Below, one piece after another: positions 24,573 through 32,470 of a stretch of 34,244 bases of DNA (positions are counted from its first letter, which is position 1; every line of letters begins with the position of its first letter). The notes under the pieces are model-generated. The model was not told where the DNA came from. It searched no databases and saw only the letters and a list, made by a program, of their open reading frames with translations. The translations under genes were made by a program, and so were the position numbers. The stretch lies in contig JAUYDD010000067.1 in assembly GCA_030704765.1 (NCBI GenBank), positions 1-34,244 of the forward strand, in the 5' to 3' direction. The stretch is from Nanobdellota archaeon (GTDB taxonomy: Archaea > Nanobdellota > Nanobdellia > Pacearchaeales > GW2011-AR1).

Positions 24573-24590
24573 CTCAGACCTTTTTCTGAG
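24573..24590 (+). promoter_or_regulatory. leader hairpin before the second CARDB-like gene
   Basis: CTCAGA and TCTGAG pair around CCTTTT, 9 nt before the ATG at 24599. A G-rich GGGGGTGAAGG precedes it. The hairpin could control ribosome access or space a Shine-Dalgarno site from the start. Confidence 0.4.
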
Positions 24591-24598
24591 AAATTAAA

Positions 24599-25477
24599 AT
24601 GGATTATAAAAACCGAGTGATAATATTTGGAGTAATTGTATTAATTTGTTTAATTTCAGTTATTAATCTAGCTTTTGCACTTACAACAACCTCTGTTTTT
24701 ATGAATCCTGAAAGCATTGCTCCTGGAGAAACTTCAAAAATTACAATTGTAATAAAAAACAATGGTGAAAATGATTTAACAGATGTCTCTGTTGGACTTG
24801 ATTTTACAAATCTTCCACTAGCTCCATATAATTCTGGTTCAAACCAGGTTTTTAGTGATTTAAATGTTGATAAAACAAAGCAATTAGAATTTGATGTAGT
24901 TGCATTAAATGATGCAAAATCAGGCATATATAAAATTCCAGTAAAAATTAAATATACTGAAGATTCAATATCTAAAACACTAGATTCTATGATTAGTATC
25001 ATGGTTTATTCAAGACCAATTGTTGAAGTTGATGCTGAAGAAAGCTTATTATTAAAAGGACAAAAAAATAAAATCACTATTAAAATAGTCAATAAAGGGC
25101 TTGCTGATGTAAAATTTTTAGAAGTTGAGATCGAAGGCTCTACTTATTACTCGTTATTATCTCCAGATACAGTATATGTTGGAGATGTTGATTCTAATGA
25201 TTTTCAAACAGCAGATTTTAACTTGTTCTTTAATAAAAATATACCTAATACTATAAATATTCCAGTGACATTAACTTATAAGGATATAACAAATAAAGAA
25301 TACAATCAAGACTATACTATTTCTTTAAAAACCTATAGCCAAGAACAAGCTCAAAAATTAGGATTAGTGCAGAAAAGCTATACAAGCTACATAATCGGGG
25401 GAGTAATCTTTTTAATATTAGTCTTCTTAGTCTATAGAACTCTTAGAAGAAGAAAGAATAAAAACCCTCAATACTAG
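24599..25477 (+). CDS. secreted CARDB/COG1361-like protein, second paralogue
   Basis: The 292-aa protein has a signal anchor at 1-28 (VIIFGVIVLICLISVINLAFA). It has the same two-sandwich layout as the 22812 product (SIAPGETSKITIVIKNNGEND; YVGDVDSNDFQT) and ends in the membrane helix YIIGGVIFLILVFLVYRTL with the basic tail RRRKNK. Having two related copies in one exporter cluster suggests a heteromeric external adaptor. The permease gene follows after 26 nt. Low-pass function only: extracellular domains coupling to a MacB-like pump is an inference from context. Confidence 0.78.
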   Translation: MDYKNRVIIFGVIVLICLISVINLAFALTTTSVFMNPESIAPGETSKITIVIKNNGENDLTDVSVGLDFTNLPLAPYNSGSNQVFSDLNVDKTKQLEFDVVALNDAKSGIYKIPVKIKYTEDSISKTLDSMISIMVYSRPIVEVDAEESLLLKGQKNKITIKIVNKGLADVKFLEVEIEGSTYYSLLSPDTVYVGDVDSNDFQTADFNLFFNKNIPNTINIPVTLTYKDITNKEYNQDYTISLKTYSQEQAQKLGLVQKSYTSYIIGGVIFLILVFLVYRTLRRRKNKNPQY

Positions 25478-25503
25478 ATTTGATAGAGAATATACAAAAT
25501 AAT

Positions 25504-26724
25504 ATGTTAAGAGATTTTTTCTTTTTGTCTGTGAATAGTATGAAAAAAAGAAAGCTTAGAAGCTGGCTTACTCTCTTAGGAATTTTTATTGGAATTGCCG
25601 CTGTTGTTTCTTTAATTTCTATGGGCGAGGGATTAAGAACAGCTATAACTGGGCAATTTGCTTCTCTATCTTCAGATACTCTTACATTTACAAATGCTGA
25701 AACAGGATTTGGACCACCTGGAAGCACAGCAATTAAAAAAATCACTGATCATGATATAAAATTAATAGAATCTGTAAATAATGTAAAGATTGTAATTCCA
25801 AGGCTAATTAGAGTTGCAAAAATAGAGTATAATAAAATTATAGATTTTAGATATGTTGCAAATTTACCTGAAGATAAAGAAAAAATAGATTTTATCTATA
25901 CTAATATGAATATTAAAATAGAGGAAGGAAGATTATTAGGAATTAATGACCGTGGAAAAGTTGTTTTAGGAAATGATTTTACAACTACTGATAAATTTAA
26001 TAAAAAAATAAGGGTAGGAAGCAGGATAAAAATACAAGGCAAAGAATTTGAAGTTGTCGGAATACTAAAAAAAGCAAGCACTTTTACAATTAACAGTGTT
26101 GTTATAATGTTAGACAGTGATATGAGGGAGATTTTAAATATACCTAAAGATGAACATGATATAGTTGCAATCAGGGTTAATAGCAAAGATAATGTAGAAA
26201 AAGTTTCTTTAGACATAAAAGACAAAATAAGAAAAGATAGAAAAGAAAAAATAGGTGAAGAGGATTTTAATGTCCAGACACCATTACAGGCGCTCCAATC
26301 TGTTAATACAATTCTTGATATCGTAAATATTGTAGTTATTGGGATTGCTGCAATCTCTTTAATCATAGGAGGAATTGGAATTGCAAATACTATGTATACA
26401 TCAGTTTTAGAGAGGACAAATGAGATTGGAATAATGAAAGCAGTTGGAGCTAAAAATTCTGACATTCTGACTTTGTTTGTAATTGAATCAGGAATATTTG
26501 GATTAATTGGAGGTTTTGCTGGATCTTTATTTGGAGTCCTAATGTCTTATAGTGCTTCATCAAGTGCAAATAGCTTTTTTGGAGAAAATATTTTTAGTTT
26601 TCAAATATCCTGGCCATTAATATTTGCAGCTATAATATTTTCATTTTTAATAGGAGTTTTTGCAGGCTTAATCCCTTCTTATCGTGCAAGTAAATTAAAA
26701 CCTGTTGATGCATTAAGAGCATGA
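25504..26724 (+). CDS. ABC transporter permease, MacB/FtsX fold (first)
   Basis: The 406-aa protein has an N-terminal helix (KLRSWLTLLGIFIGIAAVVSLISMG), a large extracellular MacB-PCD domain and three C-terminal helices of the FtsX domain (IGGIGIANTMYTSVLERTNEIGIMKAVGA, abridged). The track starts at TTG 25480; I choose ATG 25504 because it aligns with the start of the second permease (MLRDFF versus MIQDYF). The end overlaps the next gene by 4 bp (ATGA). The two permeases likely form a heterodimer. Confidence 0.9.
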   Translation: MLRDFFFLSVNSMKKRKLRSWLTLLGIFIGIAAVVSLISMGEGLRTAITGQFASLSSDTLTFTNAETGFGPPGSTAIKKITDHDIKLIESVNNVKIVIPRLIRVAKIEYNKIIDFRYVANLPEDKEKIDFIYTNMNIKIEEGRLLGINDRGKVVLGNDFTTTDKFNKKIRVGSRIKIQGKEFEVVGILKKASTFTINSVVIMLDSDMREILNIPKDEHDIVAIRVNSKDNVEKVSLDIKDKIRKDRKEKIGEEDFNVQTPLQALQSVNTILDIVNIVVIGIAAISLIIGGIGIANTMYTSVLERTNEIGIMKAVGAKNSDILTLFVIESGIFGLIGGFAGSLFGVLMSYSASSSANSFFGENIFSFQISWPLIFAAIIFSFLIGVFAGLIPSYRASKLKPVDALRA

Positions 26725-27938
26725 TTCAAGATTATTTTAAACTAGGCTTTGAAAATATAAAAAGAAAAAAATTAAGAAGCTCTTTAACAATAGTGGGGAT
26801 TTTTATCGCTGTCACAACTATATTTATTTTAATTAGCTTGTCTATTGGTTTAGATCAGGCTATAAAGGAGCAGTTTAGGCAATTAGGTACAGATAAATTC
26901 TTTATTATGCCAAAAGGCCAAGCAGGAGCGCCAGGTTCTGGAGGAGCTGTAGAATTAACAACAAAAGATGTAGCAGTTATTGAAAAAATTAATGGTGTAA
27001 AAGATGCTGTATATTTCAATGTAGGAAATGTAAAAATAGAATTTAAACAAAAAAACAGGTATTATATGGCTATTGGAATTCCTGATGATAACAGACTAAT
27101 GAAAGTCATGCTTGAAACTATGAATATAAAAGTAAATGAGGGAAGATTTTTAAAACCAGGAGATAATAAAAAAATTGTTTTAGGATACAATTACAAATAT
27201 GGGAACCTTTATGATAAACCCGTTAGAACCAGAGATAAAATAGAGTTAAATGATGTTGAATTTGATGTTGTTGGAATTCTTAGCCAGATTGGAAATTCTG
27301 CAGATGACCAGCAGGTCTATATTACTTTTAATGATGCAAAAGAACTGTTTAATTCAGGAGACAGAGTTGATGAAATAGTAGTACAAGTAAAAAGTGAAGA
27401 AGACGTTAATGCAGTTGCAGATAGTGTTAAAAGAAAGTTGATAAATTTTAGAGATGTTACTGAAAAAACAATGGATTTTACAATATCAACTCCCGAAGAG
27501 CTGTTAAGAAGTTTCGGGACTGTGTTAAATATAATCACTGCTTTTTTACTAGGAGTTGCTGCTATTTCTCTTTTAGTCGGAGCTATTGGAATTGCAAATA
27601 CTATGTATACATCAGTTTTAGAAAGGACAAAAGAAATCGGTGTAATGAAAGCAATTGGAGCTAAAAACTCGGATATATTAACTATATTTGTAATAGAATC
27701 TGGATTTTTGGGTTTAGTTGGAGGAATAATTGGAATTTTAGTTGGAATTGGAATTGGAAAGATAATTGAATATATAGCAATCACTAGCCTTAAAACAAAT
27801 CTATTGAGAATTGCTACTCCCTGGTATCTTATTCTAGGATGCATAATGTTTTCTTTTATAATTGGCGCAGTTTCTGGTTTACTTCCAGCACATCAAGCAT
27901 CAAAGGTCAAACCTGCCGATACATTGAGATATGAATAA
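26721..27938 (+). CDS. ABC transporter permease, MacB/FtsX fold (second)
   Basis: The 405-aa paralogue of the preceding permease has the same layout: N-terminal helix KLRSSLTIVGIFIAVTTIFIL, extracellular domain, then three helices with the family segment GIANTMYTSVLERTKEIGVM and a C-terminal SKVKPADTLRYE. MacB-type pumps handle peptides, lipids or lipoproteins or act as mechanical transmitters; the cargo here is unknown. It is the last gene of the cluster. Confidence 0.9.
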   Translation: MIQDYFKLGFENIKRKKLRSSLTIVGIFIAVTTIFILISLSIGLDQAIKEQFRQLGTDKFFIMPKGQAGAPGSGGAVELTTKDVAVIEKINGVKDAVYFNVGNVKIEFKQKNRYYMAIGIPDDNRLMKVMLETMNIKVNEGRFLKPGDNKKIVLGYNYKYGNLYDKPVRTRDKIELNDVEFDVVGILSQIGNSADDQQVYITFNDAKELFNSGDRVDEIVVQVKSEEDVNAVADSVKRKLINFRDVTEKTMDFTISTPEELLRSFGTVLNIITAFLLGVAAISLLVGAIGIANTMYTSVLERTKEIGVMKAIGAKNSDILTIFVIESGFLGLVGGIIGILVGIGIGKIIEYIAITSLKTNLLRIATPWYLILGCIMFSFIIGAVSGLLPAHQASKVKPADTLRYE

Positions 27939-28004
27939 TTTAAAAACATAAAAATTTATAAACTCTAAGAATAAATTATCTCTATTAACAAAAAGGTGTA
28001 AAAT

Positions 28005-28175
28005 ATGACTAAATGTACGTATTGTAAAAAACAAATGCCCGAGAATAGTTCTTTAGAAGTCTGCGATCCATGTGGAATAAAAGTATGGGGCCTAAAAATG
28101 TTCAATGCAATAAAAAGCAATATGGAAGAGGCTAATAAAAGAGGGAATCTTGACCAAGGTGGAAATGGGAGATAA
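28005..28175 (+). CDS. small zinc-ribbon protein (not in ORF track)
   Basis: This 56-aa protein is too short for the track. MTKCTYCKKQMPENSSLEVC then DPCGIKVW places two CxxC pairs (Cys4/Cys7, Cys20/Cys23) 12 residues apart, a compact treble-clef or ribbon zinc site. The tail is helical and charged (MFNAIKSNMEEANKRGN). AGGTGTAAAAT precedes the ATG as a plausible ribosome binding site. Similar small CxxC proteins are common in archaea with unknown roles. A TATA-like ATTTATAAACTC lies about 50 nt upstream. Confidence 0.75.
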   Translation: MTKCTYCKKQMPENSSLEVCDPCGIKVWGLKMFNAIKSNMEEANKRGNLDQGGNGR

Positions 28176-28314
28176 GCTATTAGTAAGCTTTTTAAATGCT
28201 CTATTTCTATATTTTTTAGGGTTAATTAAGATTAGTGGATAGTTATGGACTATCTTAAACGACCATTGAGCACTAAGAAACCCATAGAAGATTCTTAGAA
28301 GCTTATATATAAAA

Positions 28315-28566
28315 ATGATTAAAAGAAAACAATTACGTGATCGTGGAAAAATCAAACTCAGTAATTATTTCCAAGAGTTTAAAGAAGGAGAAAGAGTAGC
28401 TGTAGTAAGAGAACTTGCTATGAATCCGAAATTTCCGAAACAAATCCAAGGAAGATCCGGAGTTATTTTAGAAAAGAGGGGGAACTCTTATATAGTAAAG
28501 ATAAATGATTTAAACAAGGAAAAACATTATATAATCCATCCCGTACATCTAAGGAGATTAAAATGA
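28315..28566 (+). CDS. rpl21e: 50S ribosomal protein L21e
   Basis: The 83-aa protein matches the core of archaeal/eukaryotic L21e: QEFKEGERVAVV, the KFPKQIQGRSGVILEKRGNSY loop (abridged) and the C-terminal IIHPVHLRRLK. It is shorter at the N-terminus than most archaeal L21e (about 95 aa). The order L21e, RpoF, DUF655 is the common archaeal arrangement. A TATA-like CTTATATATA sits about 15 nt before the ATG, close for a leaderless start, so the promoter position is uncertain. Confidence 0.92.
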   Translation: MIKRKQLRDRGKIKLSNYFQEFKEGERVAVVRELAMNPKFPKQIQGRSGVILEKRGNSYIVKINDLNKEKHYIIHPVHLRRLK

Positions 28567-28736
28567 TAAATAAAAATAAATTAGTAATTAGAAGTATGGA
28601 TGATGTGTTTAAAGATCCAGATGTTGATATAGAGGATAGTAGAGAATTAATAGAAGGAGTTATGAAAAGTCCTTTGTATAGCTTAATGACTGAACAATGT
28701 AATGGTTATGAAATGAGATTGATTCACAATAATTAA
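28563..28736 (+). CDS. small acidic hypothetical protein between L21e and RpoF (not in ORF track)
   Basis: This 57-aa ORF (MINKNKLVIRSMDDVFKDPD...) overlaps the L21e stop by 4 bp (ATGA) and ends 29 nt before rpoF. It has an acidic middle (DPDVDIEDSRELIEG) and no membrane or metal motif. The overlap and normal codon use argue for translation, but no family is recognised, so it could be lineage-specific. Confidence 0.5.
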   Translation: MINKNKLVIRSMDDVFKDPDVDIEDSRELIEGVMKSPLYSLMTEQCNGYEMRLIHNN

Positions 28737-28765
28737 AATTAAACATTAAAAAAATATTCAAAAAA

Positions 28766-29077
28766 ATGATAATCGATAGAACACCCTTGAACCTTAATGA
28801 AGTTGAAGAAATAGTAAAAAGTATACCTGATAATCCTAAAAAAGAAGCTTTGGAAGAATATCTAAAGAAATTTCTCAAGACAAAAAAGGATCAAGCAAAA
28901 AAAATAAAAGAAGAACTCGAAAAATTAGATATGATTAAAATAAAAAAAGAACATATAGTAAAAATAGTGGATCTTCTTCCTAGTGATGCGTCTGATATAA
29001 ACAAAATATTCATTGATGTCAGTTTAAACGAGGATGAAACAAATAAAATACTCGGAATTGTCAAAAATTCAAAATAA
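28766..29077 (+). CDS. rpoF: DNA-directed RNA polymerase subunit F (Rpb4 homologue)
   Basis: The 103-aa protein has the Rpb4-type helical layout: LNLNEVEEIVKSIPDNPKKE, a Lys-rich middle, and the C-terminal HRDC-like HIVKIVDLLPSDASDINKIF followed by the LNEDETNKILGIV segment typical of archaeal RpoF. With RpoE it forms the stalk that binds the transcript and aids initiation and termination. It is followed 5 nt later by the DUF655 gene. Confidence 0.9.
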   Translation: MIIDRTPLNLNEVEEIVKSIPDNPKKEALEEYLKKFLKTKKDQAKKIKEELEKLDMIKIKKEHIVKIVDLLPSDASDINKIFIDVSLNEDETNKILGIVKNSK

Positions 29078-29082
29078 GAAAA

Positions 29083-29625
29083 ATGATAGAAAAAGAAGAA
29101 TATGCAATAGTCCTAGACTATTTACCTTATGGCTATCCATTAGAAAAGAAAATGATGCCAATAGCCCAGGCTATAGGTATTAAAAAATTCACTCTTCTTC
29201 AACTCATACCTCGAAGAGGCATAAAATTAGAAATAGGAGAAAAAGTTTATATTGGAGATGGAAAAAGAGATAAGATTTATTACATATTAGGCAGGCTTCT
29301 TGAAGACAAATTGACTGAGACCGCAAAAAACCAATTGAATGAATTCGTAGGAAAAGAAATATCAGAAAATGAAAAAAAGTTTGTTGAATTCTTTAATACT
29401 GCTGGGGCTATAAACACTAGAATGCATCAATTTGAGTTATTGCCTGGTTTTGGAAAGAAACATACTGAAGCAATATTAAATGAAAGAAATAATAAACCTT
29501 TTGAATCTTTAGAAGACTTGAAGAACAGAGTTTCTAACCTGCCTGATCCAAAAAAAGCAATTGAAAGAAGATTTGTAGAGGAGATAATAAGTAAACAAAA
29601 ATACTATTTATTAATAGGAAACTAA
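29083..29625 (+). CDS. DUF655 family nucleic-acid-binding protein
   Basis: The 180-aa protein matches the archaeal DUF655 family normally found beside L21e/RpoF. An OB-like N-terminal half (YAIVLDYLPYGYP; KLEIGEKVYIGDGKRDKI) is followed by a helix-hairpin-helix region (FELLPGFGKKHTEAILNER and PFESLEDLKNRV). The helix-hairpin-helix suggests RNA or DNA binding, and its conserved gene order ties it to translation or transcription. It ends 1 nt before rps13. Confidence 0.9.
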   Translation: MIEKEEYAIVLDYLPYGYPLEKKMMPIAQAIGIKKFTLLQLIPRRGIKLEIGEKVYIGDGKRDKIYYILGRLLEDKLTETAKNQLNEFVGKEISENEKKFVEFFNTAGAINTRMHQFELLPGFGKKHTEAILNERNNKPFESLEDLKNRVSNLPDPKKAIERRFVEEIISKQKYYLLIGN

Positions 29626-29626
29626 G

Positions 29627-30115
29627 ATGGCAGAACAATTACAAAAAGGAAAAATTCCAGAAAAAAAAGATTATGTTTCAATTGTGAGAATCCTGCAGAC
29701 AGATATTCCTGGAAACAAAAATACATTTACAGGCCTTACTTATCTTAAAGGAATATCCTGGTCAATGTCCAATGCTATATGTAAGATATTGAAACTTGAT
29801 CCTAATAAAAAAGTAATAGAATTAGATTCTAAAGATATTGAAAAGATAACTAGTTTTTTAAATAATATTCCCAATGAAGTCCCGGTTTTTTTATTAAACA
29901 GAAGGAAAGATTTTGATACAGGGAAAGATTTCCATTTGACTGGAAATAATCTTGAAATGAGAAAAGAGTTTGATGTCAGGAGACTTAAAAAAATAAGGTC
30001 TTATAGAGGGTTAAGACATGCTACAGGCCAACCTACAAGAGGGCAAAGGACAAAAAGCCATTTTAGAAATAAAAAGAAAAATAAACCTATTGGAGTGAGT
30101 AGGAACAAAAAATAA
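29627..30115 (+). CDS. rps13: 30S ribosomal protein S13
   Basis: The 162-aa protein has the S13 features: VRILQTDIPG, LKGISWSMSNAICKIL and the C-terminal RLKKIRSYRGLRHATGQPTRGQRT that contacts the 30S head and P-site tRNA. Length is typical of archaeal S13. It heads the S13-S4-S11-RpoD operon with 1-nt gaps between genes. Confidence 0.96.
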   Translation: MAEQLQKGKIPEKKDYVSIVRILQTDIPGNKNTFTGLTYLKGISWSMSNAICKILKLDPNKKVIELDSKDIEKITSFLNNIPNEVPVFLLNRRKDFDTGKDFHLTGNNLEMRKEFDVRRLKKIRSYRGLRHATGQPTRGQRTKSHFRNKKKNKPIGVSRNKK

Positions 30116-30116
30116 A

Positions 30117-30659
30117 ATGCCAAAAAGAAGCAGAAAAAAATATTCAAGACCGAGAAAACCTTATGACAAAACAAGGATAGATGAAGAGAACAAACTTAGA
30201 GAAGCTTATGGGTTAAAAAATAAAAGAGAGATATGGAAAGCTGATGCTGCTATAACTAGAGTCAGAAACCTTGCAAAAGAACTTATCACTAAATCTGTAG
30301 ACGAAAAAGAACTTTTCATAAAAAGACTGCAAAAAAGAGGATTTGATGTAAAAAGCATAGCAGAATCTCTTGCATTAGATAAAGAAGATTATCTTAAAAG
30401 AAGACTGCAGACTATAACCTATAAAAAAGGATTGACAACCACCCCTAAACAAGCAAGACAAATGATAGTTCATAAGCATATATCTATAGGTGATCAAATA
30501 GTGAATATACCTTCTTACCAAGTATCTTTAGATGAAGAACATTTAGTCAAGCTAAACATTGTATTAAAGATAAAAGAACAAAAAAAATCAAAAGAAGAAA
30601 AAATAAAAGAAGAGATCCTAGAAGAAGAAAACCTGAATAACCAAATTATGGAGATTTAA
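30117..30659 (+). CDS. rps4: 30S ribosomal protein S4
   Basis: The 180-aa protein has an N-terminal basic stretch RSRKKYSRPRKPYDKTRI, the RRLQTITYKKGL region and the S4 RNA-binding motif TTPKQARQMIVHKHISIGDQ (archaeal S4e-independent, S9-eukaryote-like form). The acidic/Lys-rich tail (KEEKIKEEILEEE) is an extension. It is a primary 16S rRNA binder, placed in the usual order after S13. Confidence 0.95.
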   Translation: MPKRSRKKYSRPRKPYDKTRIDEENKLREAYGLKNKREIWKADAAITRVRNLAKELITKSVDEKELFIKRLQKRGFDVKSIAESLALDKEDYLKRRLQTITYKKGLTTTPKQARQMIVHKHISIGDQIVNIPSYQVSLDEEHLVKLNIVLKIKEQKKSKEEKIKEEILEEENLNNQIMEI

Positions 30660-30660
30660 G

Positions 30661-31101
30661 ATGAGTGAAAAAACAATAAAAAACAAAGAAACTGAAGAAG
30701 AAAAAAGAGAGAGTATAAAAAAGAAAGAAGAAAGAATAGGTATACTCAATATCTATACTACTTTTAATAATACTATAATCAATTTGACTGATATGGCTGG
30801 AAACACCTTGGCTAAGTTCTCTGGAGGACAATCTACAAAACAATCAAGATTAAAAGCTAATCCAACAATTGCTATGTTTGTTGCTCAAAGGATTGCTGAA
30901 GAAGCTAAAGACAACGGAATTACAGGGTTTTATGTCAGGATAAAAGCTGAAACAGGCCAGAATAATCCGGGACCTGGTGCTCATTCTGCTATCAAATCAC
31001 TTACAAGAGCTGGTTTTAAGATAGTAAGCATAATGGATACTACTAAAATGCCGAGAGGCGGACCTAAAAAGAAAGGAGGCAGGAGAGGTAGAAGAGTTTA
31101 A
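30661..31101 (+). CDS. rps11: 30S ribosomal protein S11
   Basis: The 146-aa protein has a charged N-terminal extension (about 28 aa, KETEEEKRESIKKKEE) followed by the S11 core: GILNIYTTFNNTIINLTDM, GGQSTKQSRLKANPTIAMF, NPGPGAHSAIKSLTRAGF and the basic C-terminus PRGGPKKKGGRRGRRV. It binds the 30S platform. The start follows the S4 stop by 1 nt. Confidence 0.96.
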   Translation: MSEKTIKNKETEEEKRESIKKKEERIGILNIYTTFNNTIINLTDMAGNTLAKFSGGQSTKQSRLKANPTIAMFVAQRIAEEAKDNGITGFYVRIKAETGQNNPGPGAHSAIKSLTRAGFKIVSIMDTTKMPRGGPKKKGGRRGRRV

Positions 31102-31125
31102 AAACCTTATAAATTATTTTTTAAT

Positions 31126-31791
31126 ATGATAAAAACAATTAGCTCTAATGATAAAGAAGGAAAATTAAGCTTTATAACAGACATGTCCACTAGTCTTGCT
31201 AATGCTATTAGAAGAAGTGTCTTGGAAATACCCACAATGGCAATAGATGAGGCTGAAATAATAAAAAACGATTCTGCATTATACGATGAAATAATTGCCC
31301 ATAGAATGGGCTTGATTCCTATAAAAGCAGACAAAGGCACTAAAGAATTGAAATTCAAATTAAAAGAAGTCGGTCCAAAGACTGTTTATTCAACTGATTT
31401 GCATCCTTCTACAGATACTGAATATAAATTGCCTATTGTACTACTGGATGAAGAACAAGAACTTGAAGTCTTATGTGAAGCAAGATTAGGCAAAGGTATT
31501 GATCATATAAAATATTCTCCTGGACTAGTATATTACAGGCATAATATAGATCCTGGAATATTAGATTTTGTTGTGATTGATGATGAAGGAAAAGCTAGCT
31601 TTAATGAAGAAGAATTAAATCAGAAAAAACTAACAGAAGCAGATTTAAATAAAATTAAAAAAACCAAGAAGGTCAATGAACTTATCTTCAATATAGAATC
31701 CTGGGGACAGATAAAGTCCAAAGATATTTTCTTAAGAGCTGTAGACGCTTTAAATGAAAATCTAGAAGAACTGGAAAAAGCAATCAAATAA
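31126..31791 (+). CDS. rpoD: DNA-directed RNA polymerase subunit D (Rpb3 homologue)
   Basis: The 221-aa protein has the alpha-type dimerisation motif STSLANAIRRSVLEIPTMAID and HRMGLIPIKAD, followed by FNIESWGQIKSKDIFLRAVDAL near the end. It pairs with RpoL and starts polymerase assembly. It is shorter than many archaeal RpoD proteins and lacks the ferredoxin-like Cys cluster (only one Cys), so it has no iron-sulfur cluster. It completes the S13-S4-S11-RpoD operon. Confidence 0.95.
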   Translation: MIKTISSNDKEGKLSFITDMSTSLANAIRRSVLEIPTMAIDEAEIIKNDSALYDEIIAHRMGLIPIKADKGTKELKFKLKEVGPKTVYSTDLHPSTDTEYKLPIVLLDEEQELEVLCEARLGKGIDHIKYSPGLVYYRHNIDPGILDFVVIDDEGKASFNEEELNQKKLTEADLNKIKKTKKVNELIFNIESWGQIKSKDIFLRAVDALNENLEELEKAIK

Positions 31792-31850
31792 TAGATTTCT
31801 ATTAAAAAATAAATATATATACTCGTTTTATTTTCACTTTGTTAGATTAA

Positions 31851-31934
31851 GCGGGAGTGCCAGAGTGGTCAAATGGAGCACGTTAAGGCCGTGCTGGCTT
31901 AGTGCCTACAGGGGTTCAAATCCTCTCTCCCGCA
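31851..31934 (+). tRNA. tRNA-Leu with anticodon AAG
   Basis: This is an 84-nt class II tRNA. Acceptor GCGGGAG/CTCCCGC pairs perfectly, the anticodon stem GCACG/CGTGC encloses the loop TTAAGGC, the long variable arm matches that of tRNA-Leu(CAA) (TGGCTTAGTGCCT), and the T arm is AGGGG-TTCAAAT-CCTCT. With T33 at the second loop position the anticodon reads AAG. An A at position 34 is exceptional in archaea, where GAG would be expected. An AT-rich TATA (AAATATATATA) is about 35 nt upstream. Confidence 0.92.
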
Positions 31935-31970
31935 TTCTAGAAAGGATTTGAATTATCAAAATCACAATAA

Positions 31971-31984
31971 CCTTTATAAACCCC
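31971..31984 (+). promoter_or_regulatory. second TATA box between tRNA-Leu and L18e
   Basis: CCTTTATAAACCCC is a full-strength archaeal TATA motif 95-100 nt before L18e. Transcription would start near 32000, leaving about 70 nt before the L18e ATG. It could be an alternative L18e promoter or drive a short RNA. Confidence 0.5.
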
Positions 31985-32043
31985 TTATTGTTACAAAACT
32001 TATCTTGCAAGTATAAAAGCGTTTAGCAGGAGTCAAATATAGA

Positions 32044-32056
32044 CTTCTATAAACCC
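32044..32056 (+). promoter_or_regulatory. TATA box of the L18e-L13-S9 operon
   Basis: CTTCTATAAACCC is centred about 24 nt before the L18e ATG at 32074, the spacing expected for a leaderless archaeal message. Confidence 0.6.
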
Positions 32057-32073
32057 TTCTTTACTTCAATAAA

Positions 32074-32430
32074 ATGATATCAAAAACAAAAATACAAGAA
32101 AGATTAAGAGGGAAAAAAAACCTTTATCTAGTTGAAACAATAATCTTAGCAAAAAAGAACAATCATTTAGAATTAGCAAATAAACTAGCTGTTCCTACTA
32201 GAAGACAAGCTAAAATCAATCTGAATGAATTAAACAATCTAAATGAGAAACACATAATCTATCCTGGAAAGGTCCTTGCTAATGGAGACATTAATAAAAA
32301 AATGATTGTTGTTGCTTTAGGTTTTTCTAGTCAAGCAAAAGAAAAACTTAATAAAGCAGGATGCGAGACTAAAACAATAAAAGAAGAACTTTTAAAAAAT
32401 CCGGATTTGAAAGGAGTAAAAATATTATGA
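32074..32430 (+). CDS. rpl18e: 50S ribosomal protein L18e
   Basis: The 118-aa archaeal/eukaryotic L18e (related to bacterial L15) has TRRQAKINLNELNNL and the conserved core VYPGKVLANGDI-like segment YPGKVLANGDINKK, then VVALGFSSQAKEKL. It opens the L18e-L13-S9 operon, preceded by two TATA boxes. Confidence 0.93.
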   Translation: MISKTKIQERLRGKKNLYLVETIILAKKNNHLELANKLAVPTRRQAKINLNELNNLNEKHIIYPGKVLANGDINKKMIVVALGFSSQAKEKLNKAGCETKTIKEELLKNPDLKGVKIL

Positions 32431-32470
32431 TACAATTAAATAATGTTCGATTTAAGAGGTAAATCTTCAC

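Noticed and set aside
25896-26465. 189-aa minus-strand ORF
   Set aside because: Antisense of the first MacB-like permease; low-complexity shadow.
28092-28355. 87-aa minus-strand ORF
   Set aside because: It is antisense to the small zinc-ribbon gene and the start of L21e; no protein-like features.
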